Of a stretch of 64,000 nt of DNA, positions 30,367-42,073 are shown piece by piece. Source of the DNA: Halichondria panicea (taxonomy: Eukaryota; Porifera; Demospongiae; Suberitida; Halichondriidae); the NCBI RefSeq assembly GCF_963675165.1, contig NC_087382.1, forward strand, positions 4,069,963-4,133,962. The letters run 5' to 3'. The stretch's first letter is position 1; the number at the start of each line of letters is the position of its first letter. The notes beneath the pieces are model-generated. The model had not been told where the DNA came from. It was given only the letters and a program-made list of their open reading frames with translations, and did no database searches. A program made the position numbers and the translations under genes.

Positions 30367-33300
30367 CTCTTCTTTGGCGCTCTCCACAACCTTGGGATCT
30401 ATGATTGGTTTGAGGTTAGGCTTGGTGGCATGGGCACTCTCGCTGGGGTAGAGCTTTGTCTCCACAGGAGGTACAATCATCACAGCATCCACAATTTTGT
30501 CCAGAGCATTCAGAGCAACAATCTCGAATCCTCTAGCCTCTGGTTCAAATTCTATCTTAGTTCCGTTCAGGACCACGTTAAGCACAAACCCAGGGAATAG
30601 GCCATCCACATGAGCATTCTAGAAGTGGGGAAACATAGGGGGAGGGACTATGAGTAGAGGTATAGACACAAAAGCAGTGTATGTAATCAGTAACGTGTGT
30701 GTACTAGATTATACTGTATGAAACAAGTACATTGCAAATAATTTTCCAATTGTTAGTACTGTGCGTAGATAATCCAGGCATTCTATTGTCATATAGGTGA
30801 CGACAGGACCAATGAAAACCCTTTGACGCGGTAATTATAGGCCCAAAAGTAGAAAAGATATCTAATGTTCTCCTGACTGTACGTACGACTGTACCCACAA
30901 CCTCCCACACTGCACCTTTGGGGGTGAGAGCATGTGCCGGTAGTCCCGTATAGAGTCAAGTGCCAGTTCCCTGAGTTGATTGCTCATGACCACTGCTACA
31001 GAGCTGAAAAACTTGTCCAGTTTACCCAGTGGAATCCACTTACGCTTGTTACCGTAATAGAATATGTTCTGAACAGCAGGGAACCATCTAGTGGGAAGAG
31101 ACACACACACAGCAACAATAAACTCTTAAGAATTTACAAAGAATAATTATATTATTGCTGAGTCAATTAAATTGAGAGTATGTACGTACATTTTGAAAAT
31201 ATTAATAATTAAATACTTAATTCTTACATGCGCTTAGCCACTCCCACATGTGATAACCACACCCCCTATTACATGCTAGTATATCGCAGTTAAAAAATGC
31301 TCACTTTTTTAAGAGGACATTTTTGGCTGATTCGATACTCCTGGCAATGAGAGCCTGATAAGTACCGAGCTCGAAAGCCTCATCTGCAAGTAGTAGCTTA
31401 GAGTTGACCAGCCTCATTGAACAGTACTTTGTGAACCATAAGTTGAGAACTTGGTTGAGTGTGGGGTTGGTAACGAAGAGGTTTTCATGAAGTGCTTCTC
31501 TCGAGGATACAAACGAGCGGCCCCATGGCCTCGGGACAATGTTCAGTTCTTGGCGGTGAGGGAGAGTGGACCTAGGAGCAGTTTGTTCTTGTTCTTTCTG
31601 ACGAGGGTCTTTTAGGACAAAGTCAACTACAGGTGTGTGGGTGTGTGTGTGTGGGTGTGTAGTGTGTGTGTGTGGTGAGTTACATAGAAGAAAAGGTATA
31701 AATTTTCCCATGCACTCAGGTAAATCAAAGGGCTGCAAAATGCATCTTCAATTTATGAAAATGCACAAACCTAACTCAAGTTATTAGGATTCAAAGTTAG
31801 CTATTAAAACAGGCCATTTTGAAAAAAATCACCTGAGGCTATCTGTACTTTACCTACCTATAGCTTTCTTGACACTGAGCAGATAGTCCTCCCTCATCTC
31901 TTCTGAAAGCTCTTCCACTGAACGTATAAACGAGTCTTTGAGTGGTTGTGGCACCAGAGAGAGGACGTTATGAAGCCAGGAGTCCTCCAGTGGGGCAATG
32001 TGGGAGGTGTCAATGCCATTATGGATGTAGTAGAGGTAGCGCTGAGCATGGGAATGTATACATACAGTGAAAATGTGATCACTTTATAAGCAGGTCACCC
32101 TCTATAATATAGCCAGGTTATAGCCCCAAGTTTCAATAGCATGTGTTTCGACCTGTGTTAGCAAAGCCATCCTTTATTACAGCCACTGTTGGTCAGTCCC
32201 CAATGGATGACCACTACACGTTAGCTTATAGCAGAAATGGCCAGTTTTTGTCAAGCTACATGTACGATGTATATACATGTAGACTTGCGATTTTGTCAAA
32301 GTTGGCCCAATCTATTCTAAGAGGTATCCTCACACCTTGATTGTATACTCACCAAGACATCTTTCTCAGTAGAGGTAGGTGTGGTGGGCCTCTCTCTGTC
32401 CCCAGTAGTCTCTGTCTCCTCCTCCTCCTCAGGATGCCTGCATGGACATGCACAGATACAAGAGGAAAAGTATAGTGGGTAACAAGCTTTATAAACTGGG
32501 AGGTAGAGTACACAGATCTGTTTTTGCACGAAATGCATGCAATTCCAATAATTAGAGTTTTTGCATGCACGAAAAACAGTCATCACGAGAAGCTTTAATT
32601 GAGAGCAATAAATAAAAACAAAGTACTAGCTCTTAACATTAACCGTAATACTACCTAACTCTAAAACTGATGTATGGACAGAGCAACAACTCACATGATG
32701 AGATTGACGAGAGCTTTCCTGAAGTCGTCTCTCTCCCGTCTTGGCCCCCTAGCCCCACCAGTAGAGGTCTGGGCACGAGTGTGACCAGTACCAACCCTCC
32801 TCTTACTGGGAGGGAAGGACATCGGGTCCCAGGACTTGCTACGAATTCGTTTTGAACGACCTGCAAATAATTCACAAGAATAATGAAAATTGTGGGGGCA
32901 AAACTGGACTACAGTGTACTAATAGTGTGGAAGTATGTACAGTACTTAAGTTGTGGCAAAAAGTATAGGCCATGATATTATCGACCATGATTATTATTAT
33001 CACATCACGTACCTTTCCAATAAAAGCAATACTGATTTTGTACGTTAGTGTACATTTTAATCATGCAACCCCCCCCCCCCCCTCCACCAATCTCACTTGT
33101 TCCAGGCTGACTGTTGCTACTAGTGGGTGGCTTGAGAAGTCTTGATGCTCCATCACCTAGCATAGGTCCAGCCCCAGGCTCAAGTGGAGGCTGAGAGAGG
33201 AGCTTGAATGAAGGCCGAGTGGACTGCCACGAAGGTTTAGTGCGGTGCTAGAGGGATAATATAGATGAAGAAAACTAATATCAAGAATACCTGACCCTAT

Positions 33301-33791
33301 ATATTTTGTGGAATCCTGAACTTATTGAGGCGTTTCTGACTTACAGTTTTTTTGATTGCTATTACATTCTAGTTTGAATCAATACGCGCATTTAGTAGCT
33401 ATTATCACCTGGTGTGTTTAGATCAAAGATATGTACCTTTCAACGCAAGAAGTACACATTGACTACACTCGGTGTATTGTACATTACAGCTAGAAAACTA
33501 AATAATACGTTCAGAAATACGATATGCAAAAACATAATTATAACAACGTACCTGTGGTAGCGCCGGGAGAAAGGACACTGGATCCGACCTCCGACCTTGC
33601 TTTGCTCCAGGCCGAGGCTACACAATGCATGTGTGTGTGGCATGAATGCAAGTCTTAACATTGACATGATATCAATGATAGTTTTGAAAATACAGTACAG
33701 CTGCAGCAGTTTGCAACAATAGTCAATGGGTTATGCGCATGCGTAGATCTTGCTACCTAAGGTGCGCTTTCAATCTTACCTGGAAATCCAT
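30367..33791 (-). CDS. Axonemal dynein heavy chain, exons 1-9 (N-terminal stem)
   Basis: Exons in gene order: 33780-33791 (ATG, MDFQ), 33552-33617, 33097-33247, 32695-32860, 32353-32437, 31858-32041, 31305-31626, 30916-31087 and 30367-30618. The sum is 1410 nt, 470 residues. All junction phases agree. The first about 130 residues are low-complexity and poorly conserved. Then the family signature begins: [53 protein letters not shown]. The gene continues at 9263. The product is a heavy chain of axonemal inner dynein arms, driving ciliary beating (in sponges this would include choanocyte flagella). The start is supported by the upstream gap and the short first exon but is the least certain part. 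Confidence 0.88.
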
Positions 33792-34105
33792 TTTCTATGC
33801 ACTACTCTTGGTCAAAAGCTTCTTCTAAGCTTTGATATCACTTTACAAACACAACTTGTGGCCATTTTTCTTTAGAAGATATTCATAATGCCATGGAAAC
33901 ACATCTTATCTTTGCTGAGCATCAATGACATCACCTCGCACCTAGCCACGAATGCGTATTAAATAGAAAAAATAAGTTCTCCATCTTTTTTGGCCTCTTT
34001 TCCATGCTTTTAGCTTTTTTCAGACACTCAAAGGAGAGTTTTTACCTTACAGTAGTTAAGAAAATACCCTCAAAGTCTCAGATTTTAGTTAGATTTAAGA
34101 AAAGC
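33792..34105. promoter_or_regulatory. Divergent promoter between dynein and OLA1
   Basis: Only 314 bp separate the two start codons, which face away from each other. No TATA box was recognised near either start. A bidirectional core promoter is inferred from spacing. Confidence 0.55.
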
Positions 34106-37100
34106 ATGCCACCGAAGAAAAAGGGAGCAGAAGCGGAAGGCCCTGGACCTCTACTGGGCAGGTTTGGGACCTCTCTCAAGGTTGGGATTGTAGGGCTACC
34201 TAATGTGGGGTGAGTGCATTTCAAGCTCATACCCAAACCAGAAGTGGTTGTGTGTGAGGTATGCAACATGTTTATGCACATGTACACGATCTAATGAAAT
34301 TCATTGAGTATGCTCTACGATGAATAACATAAATTCTCTTACACACTTTAGAATTATGTATAGTCCATCCATATCAACCATCAGTTTCCCATCAATTTTA
34401 GACTGCTGCCCCCCCCCCCCCCCCACACACACACACACACACACACACTCCACATCTCTCTCTCTCTATTTCTCTAGGAAGTCCACTTTCTTCAATGTGC
34501 TCACTCATGCGTCTGCACCGGCTGAGAACTTCCCGTTCTGCACCATTGACCCCAATGAAAATAAGTGACTCTCTGTAACATGTGCTTAGTATGATAATAC
34601 AAGTATAAAAGTACATTCAATGAGAACTAATATTTCCCATAATTATACACGAATGTGTAGTTGTTATTTTTAGTATACGATGTTTTGTACAGAGAGCTTT
34701 AGAACATAATTATACAGTGTAACTGACAGTCATACACTGAAATACATTACGCTGACCTAAATCTACATGTACATGTATGATTATGTGCAATCCACACTTA
34801 CCTATTATTTTATTTTGCCCCTCCCCCTCTCTCCCTCTGTGCACGTCGAGTCCCAGTTCCTGACGAGCGTTACGATTGGTTGTGTGAGCACTGGAAGCCT
34901 CCGTCCTGTGTACCAGCACATCTCTCTGTAGTGGACATAGCTGGTCTGGTCAAGGGAGCTCACGAAGGACAGGTGAGAGGGGGGGGGGTACATGATTGCA
35001 TCTTAATCTGTGCAGGGGGTACGTGTTTCTATTCTAATCTGGTTGACATGTATGCGTGAAAAATAACGGTGAAACCTGTCTTATCGTGGCCACCCTCTAT
35101 AATACAGCCAGGTTAGTGGGGCCTAAAGTCTCCATAGCATGTGTTTGGACCTAACCTCTATTACAGCAAACATAATGCCCCAAGGTGGCCACCATAAACA
35201 TGTACATGTACAAGTGTATATATCTCATTTGTCACTCTCATACAGGGTCTTGGGAATGCCTTCTTGTCCAACATTAGCGCCTGTGATTCTCTCTTCCACG
35301 TTGTCAGTAAGTCTGATTCTAAGAGCTTGCATTCAACTCGACTGTAGCTACACGTAGATTGTCCAATTTCAAAGCCGCATTTCATAGTTCTCTGCTGGGA
35401 GCCCTATAATTATAGTGGGCACATGGTTATAGTGTCTCTCTCCACTCTAGGAGCAATAGTTCGCCAAATCACCAAAATATTTTTTGTCGCAAACTGTATA
35501 TCCGCTATCAATACAGTAAAATAATGTCTGCCTCCATTGTAGGAGCGTTTGAGGACAGTGATGTGACCCATGTGGAGGGTGAGGTGAACCCAGTGAGGGA
35601 CCTGGAGATCATCAGTGAGGAGCTGAGACTCAAGGATGTGCAGTATGTCACCAAACAGATCGTGAGTGTCCGGTTTTAATTGGGAGTCATGTTGAAAGAA
35701 GTTAATTTCACGATAGTTGCGTACTAGAGTTTCCCACGCACACTAAGAGCCCGCCATACAATAATATGAGGGTTAATGGGGATGTGCATACGTTACAGTA
35801 AATAATTATAATATTGGATAATACCGTATAGCGCCAAATTTTTAATTAATTTTTTTTTTCGAGGACCATCAATTTCACAGGTATTGAAAATTAAGCTTGT
35901 GTAGTATTAACGCACATTGTTACCACATAATTATTTTCCCTTCACCAGGCGTCCATCGAAAAAACTGCAGTTCGCGGAGACAAGAAGGGAAAAGCAGAAC
36001 TTGTGAGTTGTCCTCCAGTAGCTCCTACTATAGCAGTAGCTAGTATACTGTATAGTTTATCTTGCCATGAGTTGTTGGCAATTGGAAAGGGAAGAGGACT
36101 ATTATTATAATTATTGTCTGTATTTTGTGTGCCATTTCTTTATCGTTGATCTTCCTGCAGGACCTACTGCACAAGGTGAATGACTTGGTTTCTGAGCAGA
36201 AGAAGGACGTACGCTTTGGTGTGTATAGCACTGTCGAGGTGAGAATGTTTGATGCTCACAAAACATTCTAGTAATACGGTGTATATACGTGTACATGTAC
36301 ATACAACCCTGAAAATAAAAGCTAGGCACTGAAGTCCCAAGTAAACTGTATACATACAAACCCTCAACGAATAGTAAATAATGGCAAAAATTTCTTTCAT
36401 TTGTTATAAAGAAGTTCCATATTGGTATAAGAACTTAGCCATGGTCCTAATAATAATATTGTACAATTTGTTTGTAGTACTCCCTCAGCTGTACAATTAT
36501 TATTATATAGCACGTGTAAAATTGTATTTTTGATTGCTATACATAGATAGAGTTCCTGAACAAGCACCTCTTCCTCACGGCTAAACCTGTCATCTACCTG
36601 GTCAACCTGTCAGAGAGAGACTACATACGAAAGAAGAATAAATGGTGAGGAATTTTATATTATTATTTGCATTTGAATTTCCACCTCGATCTCTGTTAAG
36701 ACCACTTTTATGTACAATAGTACCTCCCATGTACAGTAGTATTGTCGGATATTGGCCTCCATAGATCACTTCTCTCCATTACCTTATAGCAGGTAATTTT
36801 CGTGGAGTAACAAATTCGTTCACCTCAAATACGGTGATTTTTGTGGGTAAAATGTTCGTTTAAGTTCATTGCCTGCACTGCATTGCATGCGTTCCAGTAA
36901 ACCATGCCTACATTCGCTTAGGTCAGCTTGCCCACGAAAATTACCCGCTATATGGCATGTACCCTACAACGCCAATAAAACTATTGATTCAAACGTACGT
37001 ACTTCATACAAAATTTTTGGCTACTTATCATGTCTCAAACAATATTTATAGCTCTTTATTTCCTCCAAATTCACTCCCTCCCTAACTCATCACAGGCTGG

Positions 37101-39193
37101 TTAAGATCAAGGAGTGGATTGACTCAAGAGACCCCAATGCCCTCATCATACCGTTTAGTGGTGCTCTTGAACTAAAGGTACTCCACGCAGTATAGTATGA
37201 CCTCTGACCCTACACTACGCGCGTGTGTGTGTGTGTACAGTCACTATAATTTATATACTATACACACCTAAGTACCGTATAGCGGGTAATTTTTGTTCGT
37301 GCAAATTTTTGTACGAACGACCCATTTGTATTTTTAATATTCGTACAGCTCAGGATAATGATGTTGAATCTATTGCGGTAGAATAATTTCGTAGTTTTAA
37401 TTTTCGTATGATGCTCTTCAATACGAAATATACAAAAATGACCCGCTATACGGTATCTCATAACCTGTTGTGTTGTGTACTGCACACACAGTTGCAGGAT
37501 ATGCCTGATGACGAGGCCAAGAGGTACTGTGAGGAGATCAAAGGTCAAAGGTGATACCTGAAAATAGCAGATCATGTACCAACGCTATTAACTATTGATA
37601 ATGGTAACCCTCTATAATACAGCCAGGTTAATGGGGCCCAAAGTCTCTCCATAGCATGTGTTTGGACCTGTGTTAGCAGGCCACCTCTTTATTACAGCCA
37701 CTGTTGGTCTGCCCAAGGATGACCAAGTGCTATATAAATACACACTATAATATTTATTTTCCATAACTGTCTGTAACTTCACTCTCTCAGTGCTCTGACC
37801 AAGATAATTGTGAATGGGTACAAGGCCCTCAACTTGCAATACTTTTTTACTGGAGGCCACGATGAAGTGAGAGCTTGGACCATCATGGTGAGGAGTGTGT
37901 GACAATCTTGTGCATTTGTATGTACAGCAAAACCTGTCTATTGTGTTCTCTTTATAAGCAGGTTACTAGAGCTCTACATGTAGTACAGCCAGGTTAATGG
38001 GTCCCAAAGTCTCCATAGCATGTGTTTGGACCTGTGTTAGCAGGCCACCCTCTATAATACAGCCAGGTTAATGGGCCCCAAAGTCTCCATAGCATGTGTT
38101 TGGACCTGTGTTAGCAGGCCACCCTCTATAATACAGCCAGGTTAATGGGCCCCAAAGTCTCCATAGCATGTGTCTGGACCTGTGTTAGCAGGCCACCCTC
38201 TATAATACAGCCAGGTTAATGGGCCCCAAAGTCTCCATAGCATGTGTTTGGACCTGTGTTAGCAGGCCAACCCTCTATAATACAGCCATCCCTACTGTTG
38301 GTCTGCCTAATAGTGATTACTATAGACAGCTATAGCTCACAATCTGGTTGCACACAATTACCACTTCTCTATATTTTAAACCACTCAGCTTTGAGTCTCG
38401 ATCTTCCAATGCTCATAATTTTTGTTCTAACCAACTCTTTTGAGGTCCTTCGATAGTTACATGTACTTACAATTACTCTTCAACATAATAGCCTCTCAAA
38501 ATTAAATTATGGTTTTTATCTAATCCCACAGAAAGGCTCTAAGGCTCCTCAAGCTGCTGGAAAAATTCACACCGATTTTGAGAAAGGATTCATCATGGCT
38601 GAGGTATTATGCATTTCAATAATAATTATACCGTATGACTGGAAAATCTGGCGAGTATTTAATTTGGCAGTTAGGAGACATTCTATAAAAATCGCCCAAA
38701 TTTTCGTGCACTGTAGAATTTATGTAGTGTTCAGTGTGTAGTACTAGATAAGATTGTGTGATACTTGCTATAATTATAGCTGCAATAATTATTTAATGTA
38801 CAGCATTTGCACTCTCACAGGTGATGAAGTTTGTTGACTACAAGGAACTTGGCTCAGAAGGTGCTGTCAAGGTAGGCTAATAATAATTATTGAAATACAC
38901 CTTTTTATTAAAACCAAGAGTTCATTGTACACTCTTGTTAAAACCCACAATTTGTATGTTGTAGCCTCTGTTCTCTAACACCTAGTACAGCTGCTATTCA
39001 CAACCTGTAGCATGCACTGTTAGTGAGTAAAACTGTTGAGTGTGTGTATACAGATGAGGACACACACCACATTCTTACAATATGTGCTAAAAAAAAATCA
39101 GAATTTTGTATATACATTTCCTAGAGGGCTTTCATAGCTTTAATCACCCTCACACACACACACACACACACACACATAAACACACACACACAC

Positions 39194-39234
<41 letters not shown>

Positions 39235-39250
39235 CCCCACACACACACAC

Positions 39251-39302
<52 letters not shown>

Positions 39303-39409
39303 GAGCGGGCAAGTATCGCCAGCAAGGAAGGAACTATGTGGTGGAGGATGGGGACATCATTTTCTTCAAATTTAACGCTGGAGCAGGACTGACTCAAAAA
39401 AAGAAATAG
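34106..39409 (+). CDS. OLA1: Obg-like ATPase 1
   Basis: There are fourteen exons: 34106-34209, 34478-34560, 34845-34972, 35246-35306, 35543-35661, 35949-36002, 36161-36238, 36547-36644, 37096-37177, 37492-37550, 37791-37887, 38532-38603, 38821-38871 and 39302-39409. The 1194 nt give 397 residues, the usual family length. The P-loop GLPNVGKST spans exons 1-2. [20 protein letters not shown] (switch II region), the [17 protein letters not shown] segment, the GALELK block and a C-terminal TGS domain ([18 protein letters not shown]) follow. OLA1 is a cytosolic YchF-type P-loop ATPase linked to translation and stress responses. Intron 2 begins ATAAGT and ends CAC, see separate entry. Intron 13 ends in a long (CA)n tract. 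Confidence 0.95.
34561..34844 (+). other. AT-AC intron in OLA1
   Basis: The exon 2 end CCC AAT GAA A and exon 3 start GT CGA GTC CCA GTT CCT join to DPNESRVPVPDE, the conserved OLA1 sequence. This requires an intron ATAAGTGACT...CTCTGTGCAC. GT-AG alternatives nearby break the frame. ATAAGT rather than ATATCC, plus a strong pyrimidine tract, fits the rare U2-spliced AT-AC class. Confidence 0.75.
36783..36955. mobile_element. CGTATAGCGGGTAATTT-type element in an OLA1 intron
   Basis: TATAGCAGGTAATTTTCGTGG at the left, less one base, pairs with inverted CCCACGAAAATTACCCGCTA at the right. Intron 8. Non-coding. Confidence 0.6.
37273..37456. mobile_element. CGTATAGCGGGTAATTT-type element in an OLA1 intron
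   Basis: ACCGTATAGCGGGTAATTTT (from about 37273) and inverted AATGACCCGCTATACGGTAT (ending about 37457) flank a non-coding interior. It contains ATTCGTACAGCTCAGGATAA, shared with the element at 22692. Intron 9. Confidence 0.7.
37960..38290. repeat. 74-bp tandem repeat, about 4-5 copies
   Basis: The unit starts CAGGCCACCCTCTATAATAC, continues AGCCAGGTTAATGGGCCCCA and ends TTTGGACCTGTGTTAG. At least three consecutive copies are exactly 74 bp apart (38041, 38115, 38189). It lies in OLA1 intron 11. Single or few copies occur at about 8807, 32096, 35087 and 37605, and arrays at 46566 and 49258. Confidence 0.85.
39151..39301. repeat. (CA)n microsatellite ending at the last OLA1 splice acceptor
   Basis: About 150 bp of CA repeats with CCCC interruptions end in ACACAG directly before exon 14 (GGA GCG GGC AAG). 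No normal pyrimidine tract lies between the repeat and the exon. Confidence 0.9.
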
Positions 39410-39973
39410 ATACTTTTTTGTGATGCATGGCCTTGACAACTATAATTATGTTGCGTGACCAATTATCCATTTTTATGTTTGTACCTATAAAAAAAATATT
39501 AAATGTCAGTTAAAATTAATGTCAGCTGATTATACAGCTTATATTAATTCCCTACTTATATATACTGACATGCATGCAGCTTAAGTAGATAATTATAGGT
39601 ACATGAGATCAACAAGATATACTGTATTATAGAAGCCTTGATCAACATAATTCATAAACTGATAACAAAATGAAACACATATGACAACCATGGTGAAAAA
39701 TATGAAAGAAAATGGCATAATAATTTATTATGATGAAATTAAGTTTGACGTGAATTTGAGTGAGGTTCTATAATATGGTATGAAATTGCCACACTAGGCT
39801 GGGTGGTGGGTGATTCAGTTATAAACAGAGAACATGAAGTTTGTGATTACATGTTATAATCAAATTATTGGATTTGTGTCGAAAAACTGTTTGTAGATTG
39901 TTGTGATCAAGTGAGTGGGCTTAGTCGGCAAATAAGTGTTAAATAAGTGAAATGGGTTGTTTAATTTGATTGT
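39410..39973. other. OLA1 / Sp gene 3' intergenic region
   Basis: Convergent 3' ends. Contains AATATTAAATG-type AT-rich sequence and no supported gene. Confidence 0.5.
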
Positions 39974-41489
39974 CTACCAGACGACACTGTATCCAGAGTC
40001 TTGAGAGCTCGACACACAATCTTCCAACTCCACGTCTGAGCTGACCTCACTGATCGATTCACTCGTATCATCTGAAGAACTGGAACTAACGGAAACACTT
40101 CGAACGGGAGAACTTCCACGAGAGCTCCCATCGACGAATTCCTCGTCCTGGATCGATTGCTTTTCAGCATCTTCCCTCATATGCGTCCGAATGTGCTTGC
40201 TGAGATGGTCGCTTCGCATGAAACGCTTATCGCAGACTTGACACAAGAATTTCTTCTCCCCTGTGTGGATACGTACATGACGTTGAAGTTCATCAGATCG
40301 AATAAATCTCTTGCCACACAATAGCCAGCTGCATATGAACGGTTTGTCCCCAATGTGCCAACGCAGGTGAGCTCTCAAGTGTGATGTCTTACTGTACACT
40401 TTGTTGCAGTTGGGATAATGACAGGTATGCTGCTTCTTCTTGACGGTGCCGTCTTTGTTTAGGGTCTTGGCATTCAGCCCTCTTTGGCAGTTTGGACAAG
40501 TGCACGCCAAACGACGACCATTTCGTTTTTGATCATTGAATGAATACGACGATGGTTGCGGCCAAATGTACTCAATCTGACCGGACTTTGACATGAAAAA
40601 CCCTGATGGCTTAAACAACGGAGGAGGTGAATTGTTTACAGTCATTTGTGATAAATACTGATGGTGCTGCTGTCCAAGTTCACCTTGACGTTGTTGCATC
40701 TCAATCATCCGTGCAGCAGCAGAGCTCCCAACATGATCTGGTGGCAGGACCAACTGAGTTCCTTTGACTTCTGCAGATTGTTGGTGTGGTGATATTTGAA
40801 TATAGCTTGGGATGTGGATCAACTGTGGAGGGACATCTGCTGTCGCTGTAGGCACACCGGTGGTTGCATAGGAAAGTGGTTCACAAGGGGGCTCATCAAG
40901 ATGGTACAGTTGTCGAGTTCCATAGTAGTCAGGGCCTTCTGCAGCCATTGGTTGAGATATAGGACCACTAAGGACGAGAGGAGGTACACTGGCATCGTGC
41001 TGATGCATCTCTAGCTCTCCAGAGGATGGATAACCGATTTCTGCAACTGTGGTCTCTTCAGCATGGTAACAATGGTAACAATTGTGTGGCATATGCTGCA
41101 AGAGAGGCAGAGAGTTCTCGTTTTCTGCTTCTCCATTACTTGAAATATGCCCCAAAGGTTTGGTCCATCTTGCTTGCTTACCAATCTCTTTGTTTACAAT
41201 TCCAAAACTTTCATTGTGGGCAAGGTTGTAAATATCGGCTTGTGATGGAGAATTTGCACTGAATCTTGCAAACGGCAATTCATTTTGTTCACCCCAGAAC
41301 ATGTCCTGTGTGAAAAATGAAGATGAAATTATTAAACAACCATGATGCTAGATCTATAAGGATAAGGATAGCCAGTAAAATTGTGGTGGGGAAAATTAGT
41401 AAACAAAAAGGCAGACTTACTGAAGACCCAACAGGGTAACTGTACAAAGACTTCGTCATACCTTGCTTCAAGACACTCGTACTCGACAT
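39974..41489 (-). CDS. Sp-family C2H2 zinc finger transcription factor (gene A)
   Basis: There are two exons, 41421-41489 (ATG, 23 codons) and 39974-41305, 466 residues in all. The donor TCA|GTAAGT and acceptor CACACAG|GAC are phase 0. The C-terminal third has a Buttonhead box ([11 protein letters not shown]) followed by three C2H2 fingers: [38 protein letters not shown] and [17 protein letters not shown]. Finger residues (SHLR, DELQ, DHLSK) match GC/GT-box binding by Sp/KLF proteins. The Buttonhead box places it in Sp rather than KLF. The N-terminus is Gln/Pro-rich, and the C-terminal end is Ser/Asp-rich. Which Sp subgroup is not resolved. Confidence 0.92.
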
Positions 41490-42073
41490 ATAAAATCAGT
41501 CTCTTTGAAGTTTACTGTTTTATACACACTAGACATCATGACTGTGGCTTCAATTGCGCATGCCCAGTGAAAGCAATCTTTGGGACTTGGCCTCGAGTAC
41601 ACAATAATCTTTACATTCATGTCGCCCGATTTTTCTCTGATATAACGCCATATGTAAAAAATCACCGTAATTTTAATGTTACCTTCATTATTTAGAGATT
41701 ACTAACAAAACACACACACAAAGTTTATAAACACAAAAGCATGCAAAGATTCAAGCCAATTTTTTCAAAATAGTATAAGTTATACGAAAGTGCACAAGTA
41801 TTAAGGTATAATTAAACATATCAAATTCCCAAAAAAATCTCACACAATACAAGCTAGTCTTGAAGGGACAAGTACAGAAGACAATAAAGGTATAGCATTA
41901 ATAAAGTCTCTGTGTTACAAATGAAAGTCTATACTACTAAAGCAAAAGTGAAAGCATACATTACAAACGCATACAATAATTATGCAGCCTAAAGATGCCA
42001 TATAGTTCTTAAATCATGAAATTAGTGACTGTTCAATATGTGTGGTGTTTTTTGAGTTCCAGTGAACAAGTTC

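Noticed and set aside
38041..38290. CRISPR-like array
   Set aside because: The 74-bp units are contiguous without unique spacers and lie in a eukaryotic intron.
39106..39439. Open frames of repeated Cys-Val or Thr-His
   Set aside because: They are translations of (GT)n/(CA)n microsatellites; the same applies near 5466, 45851, 53366 and 58231.
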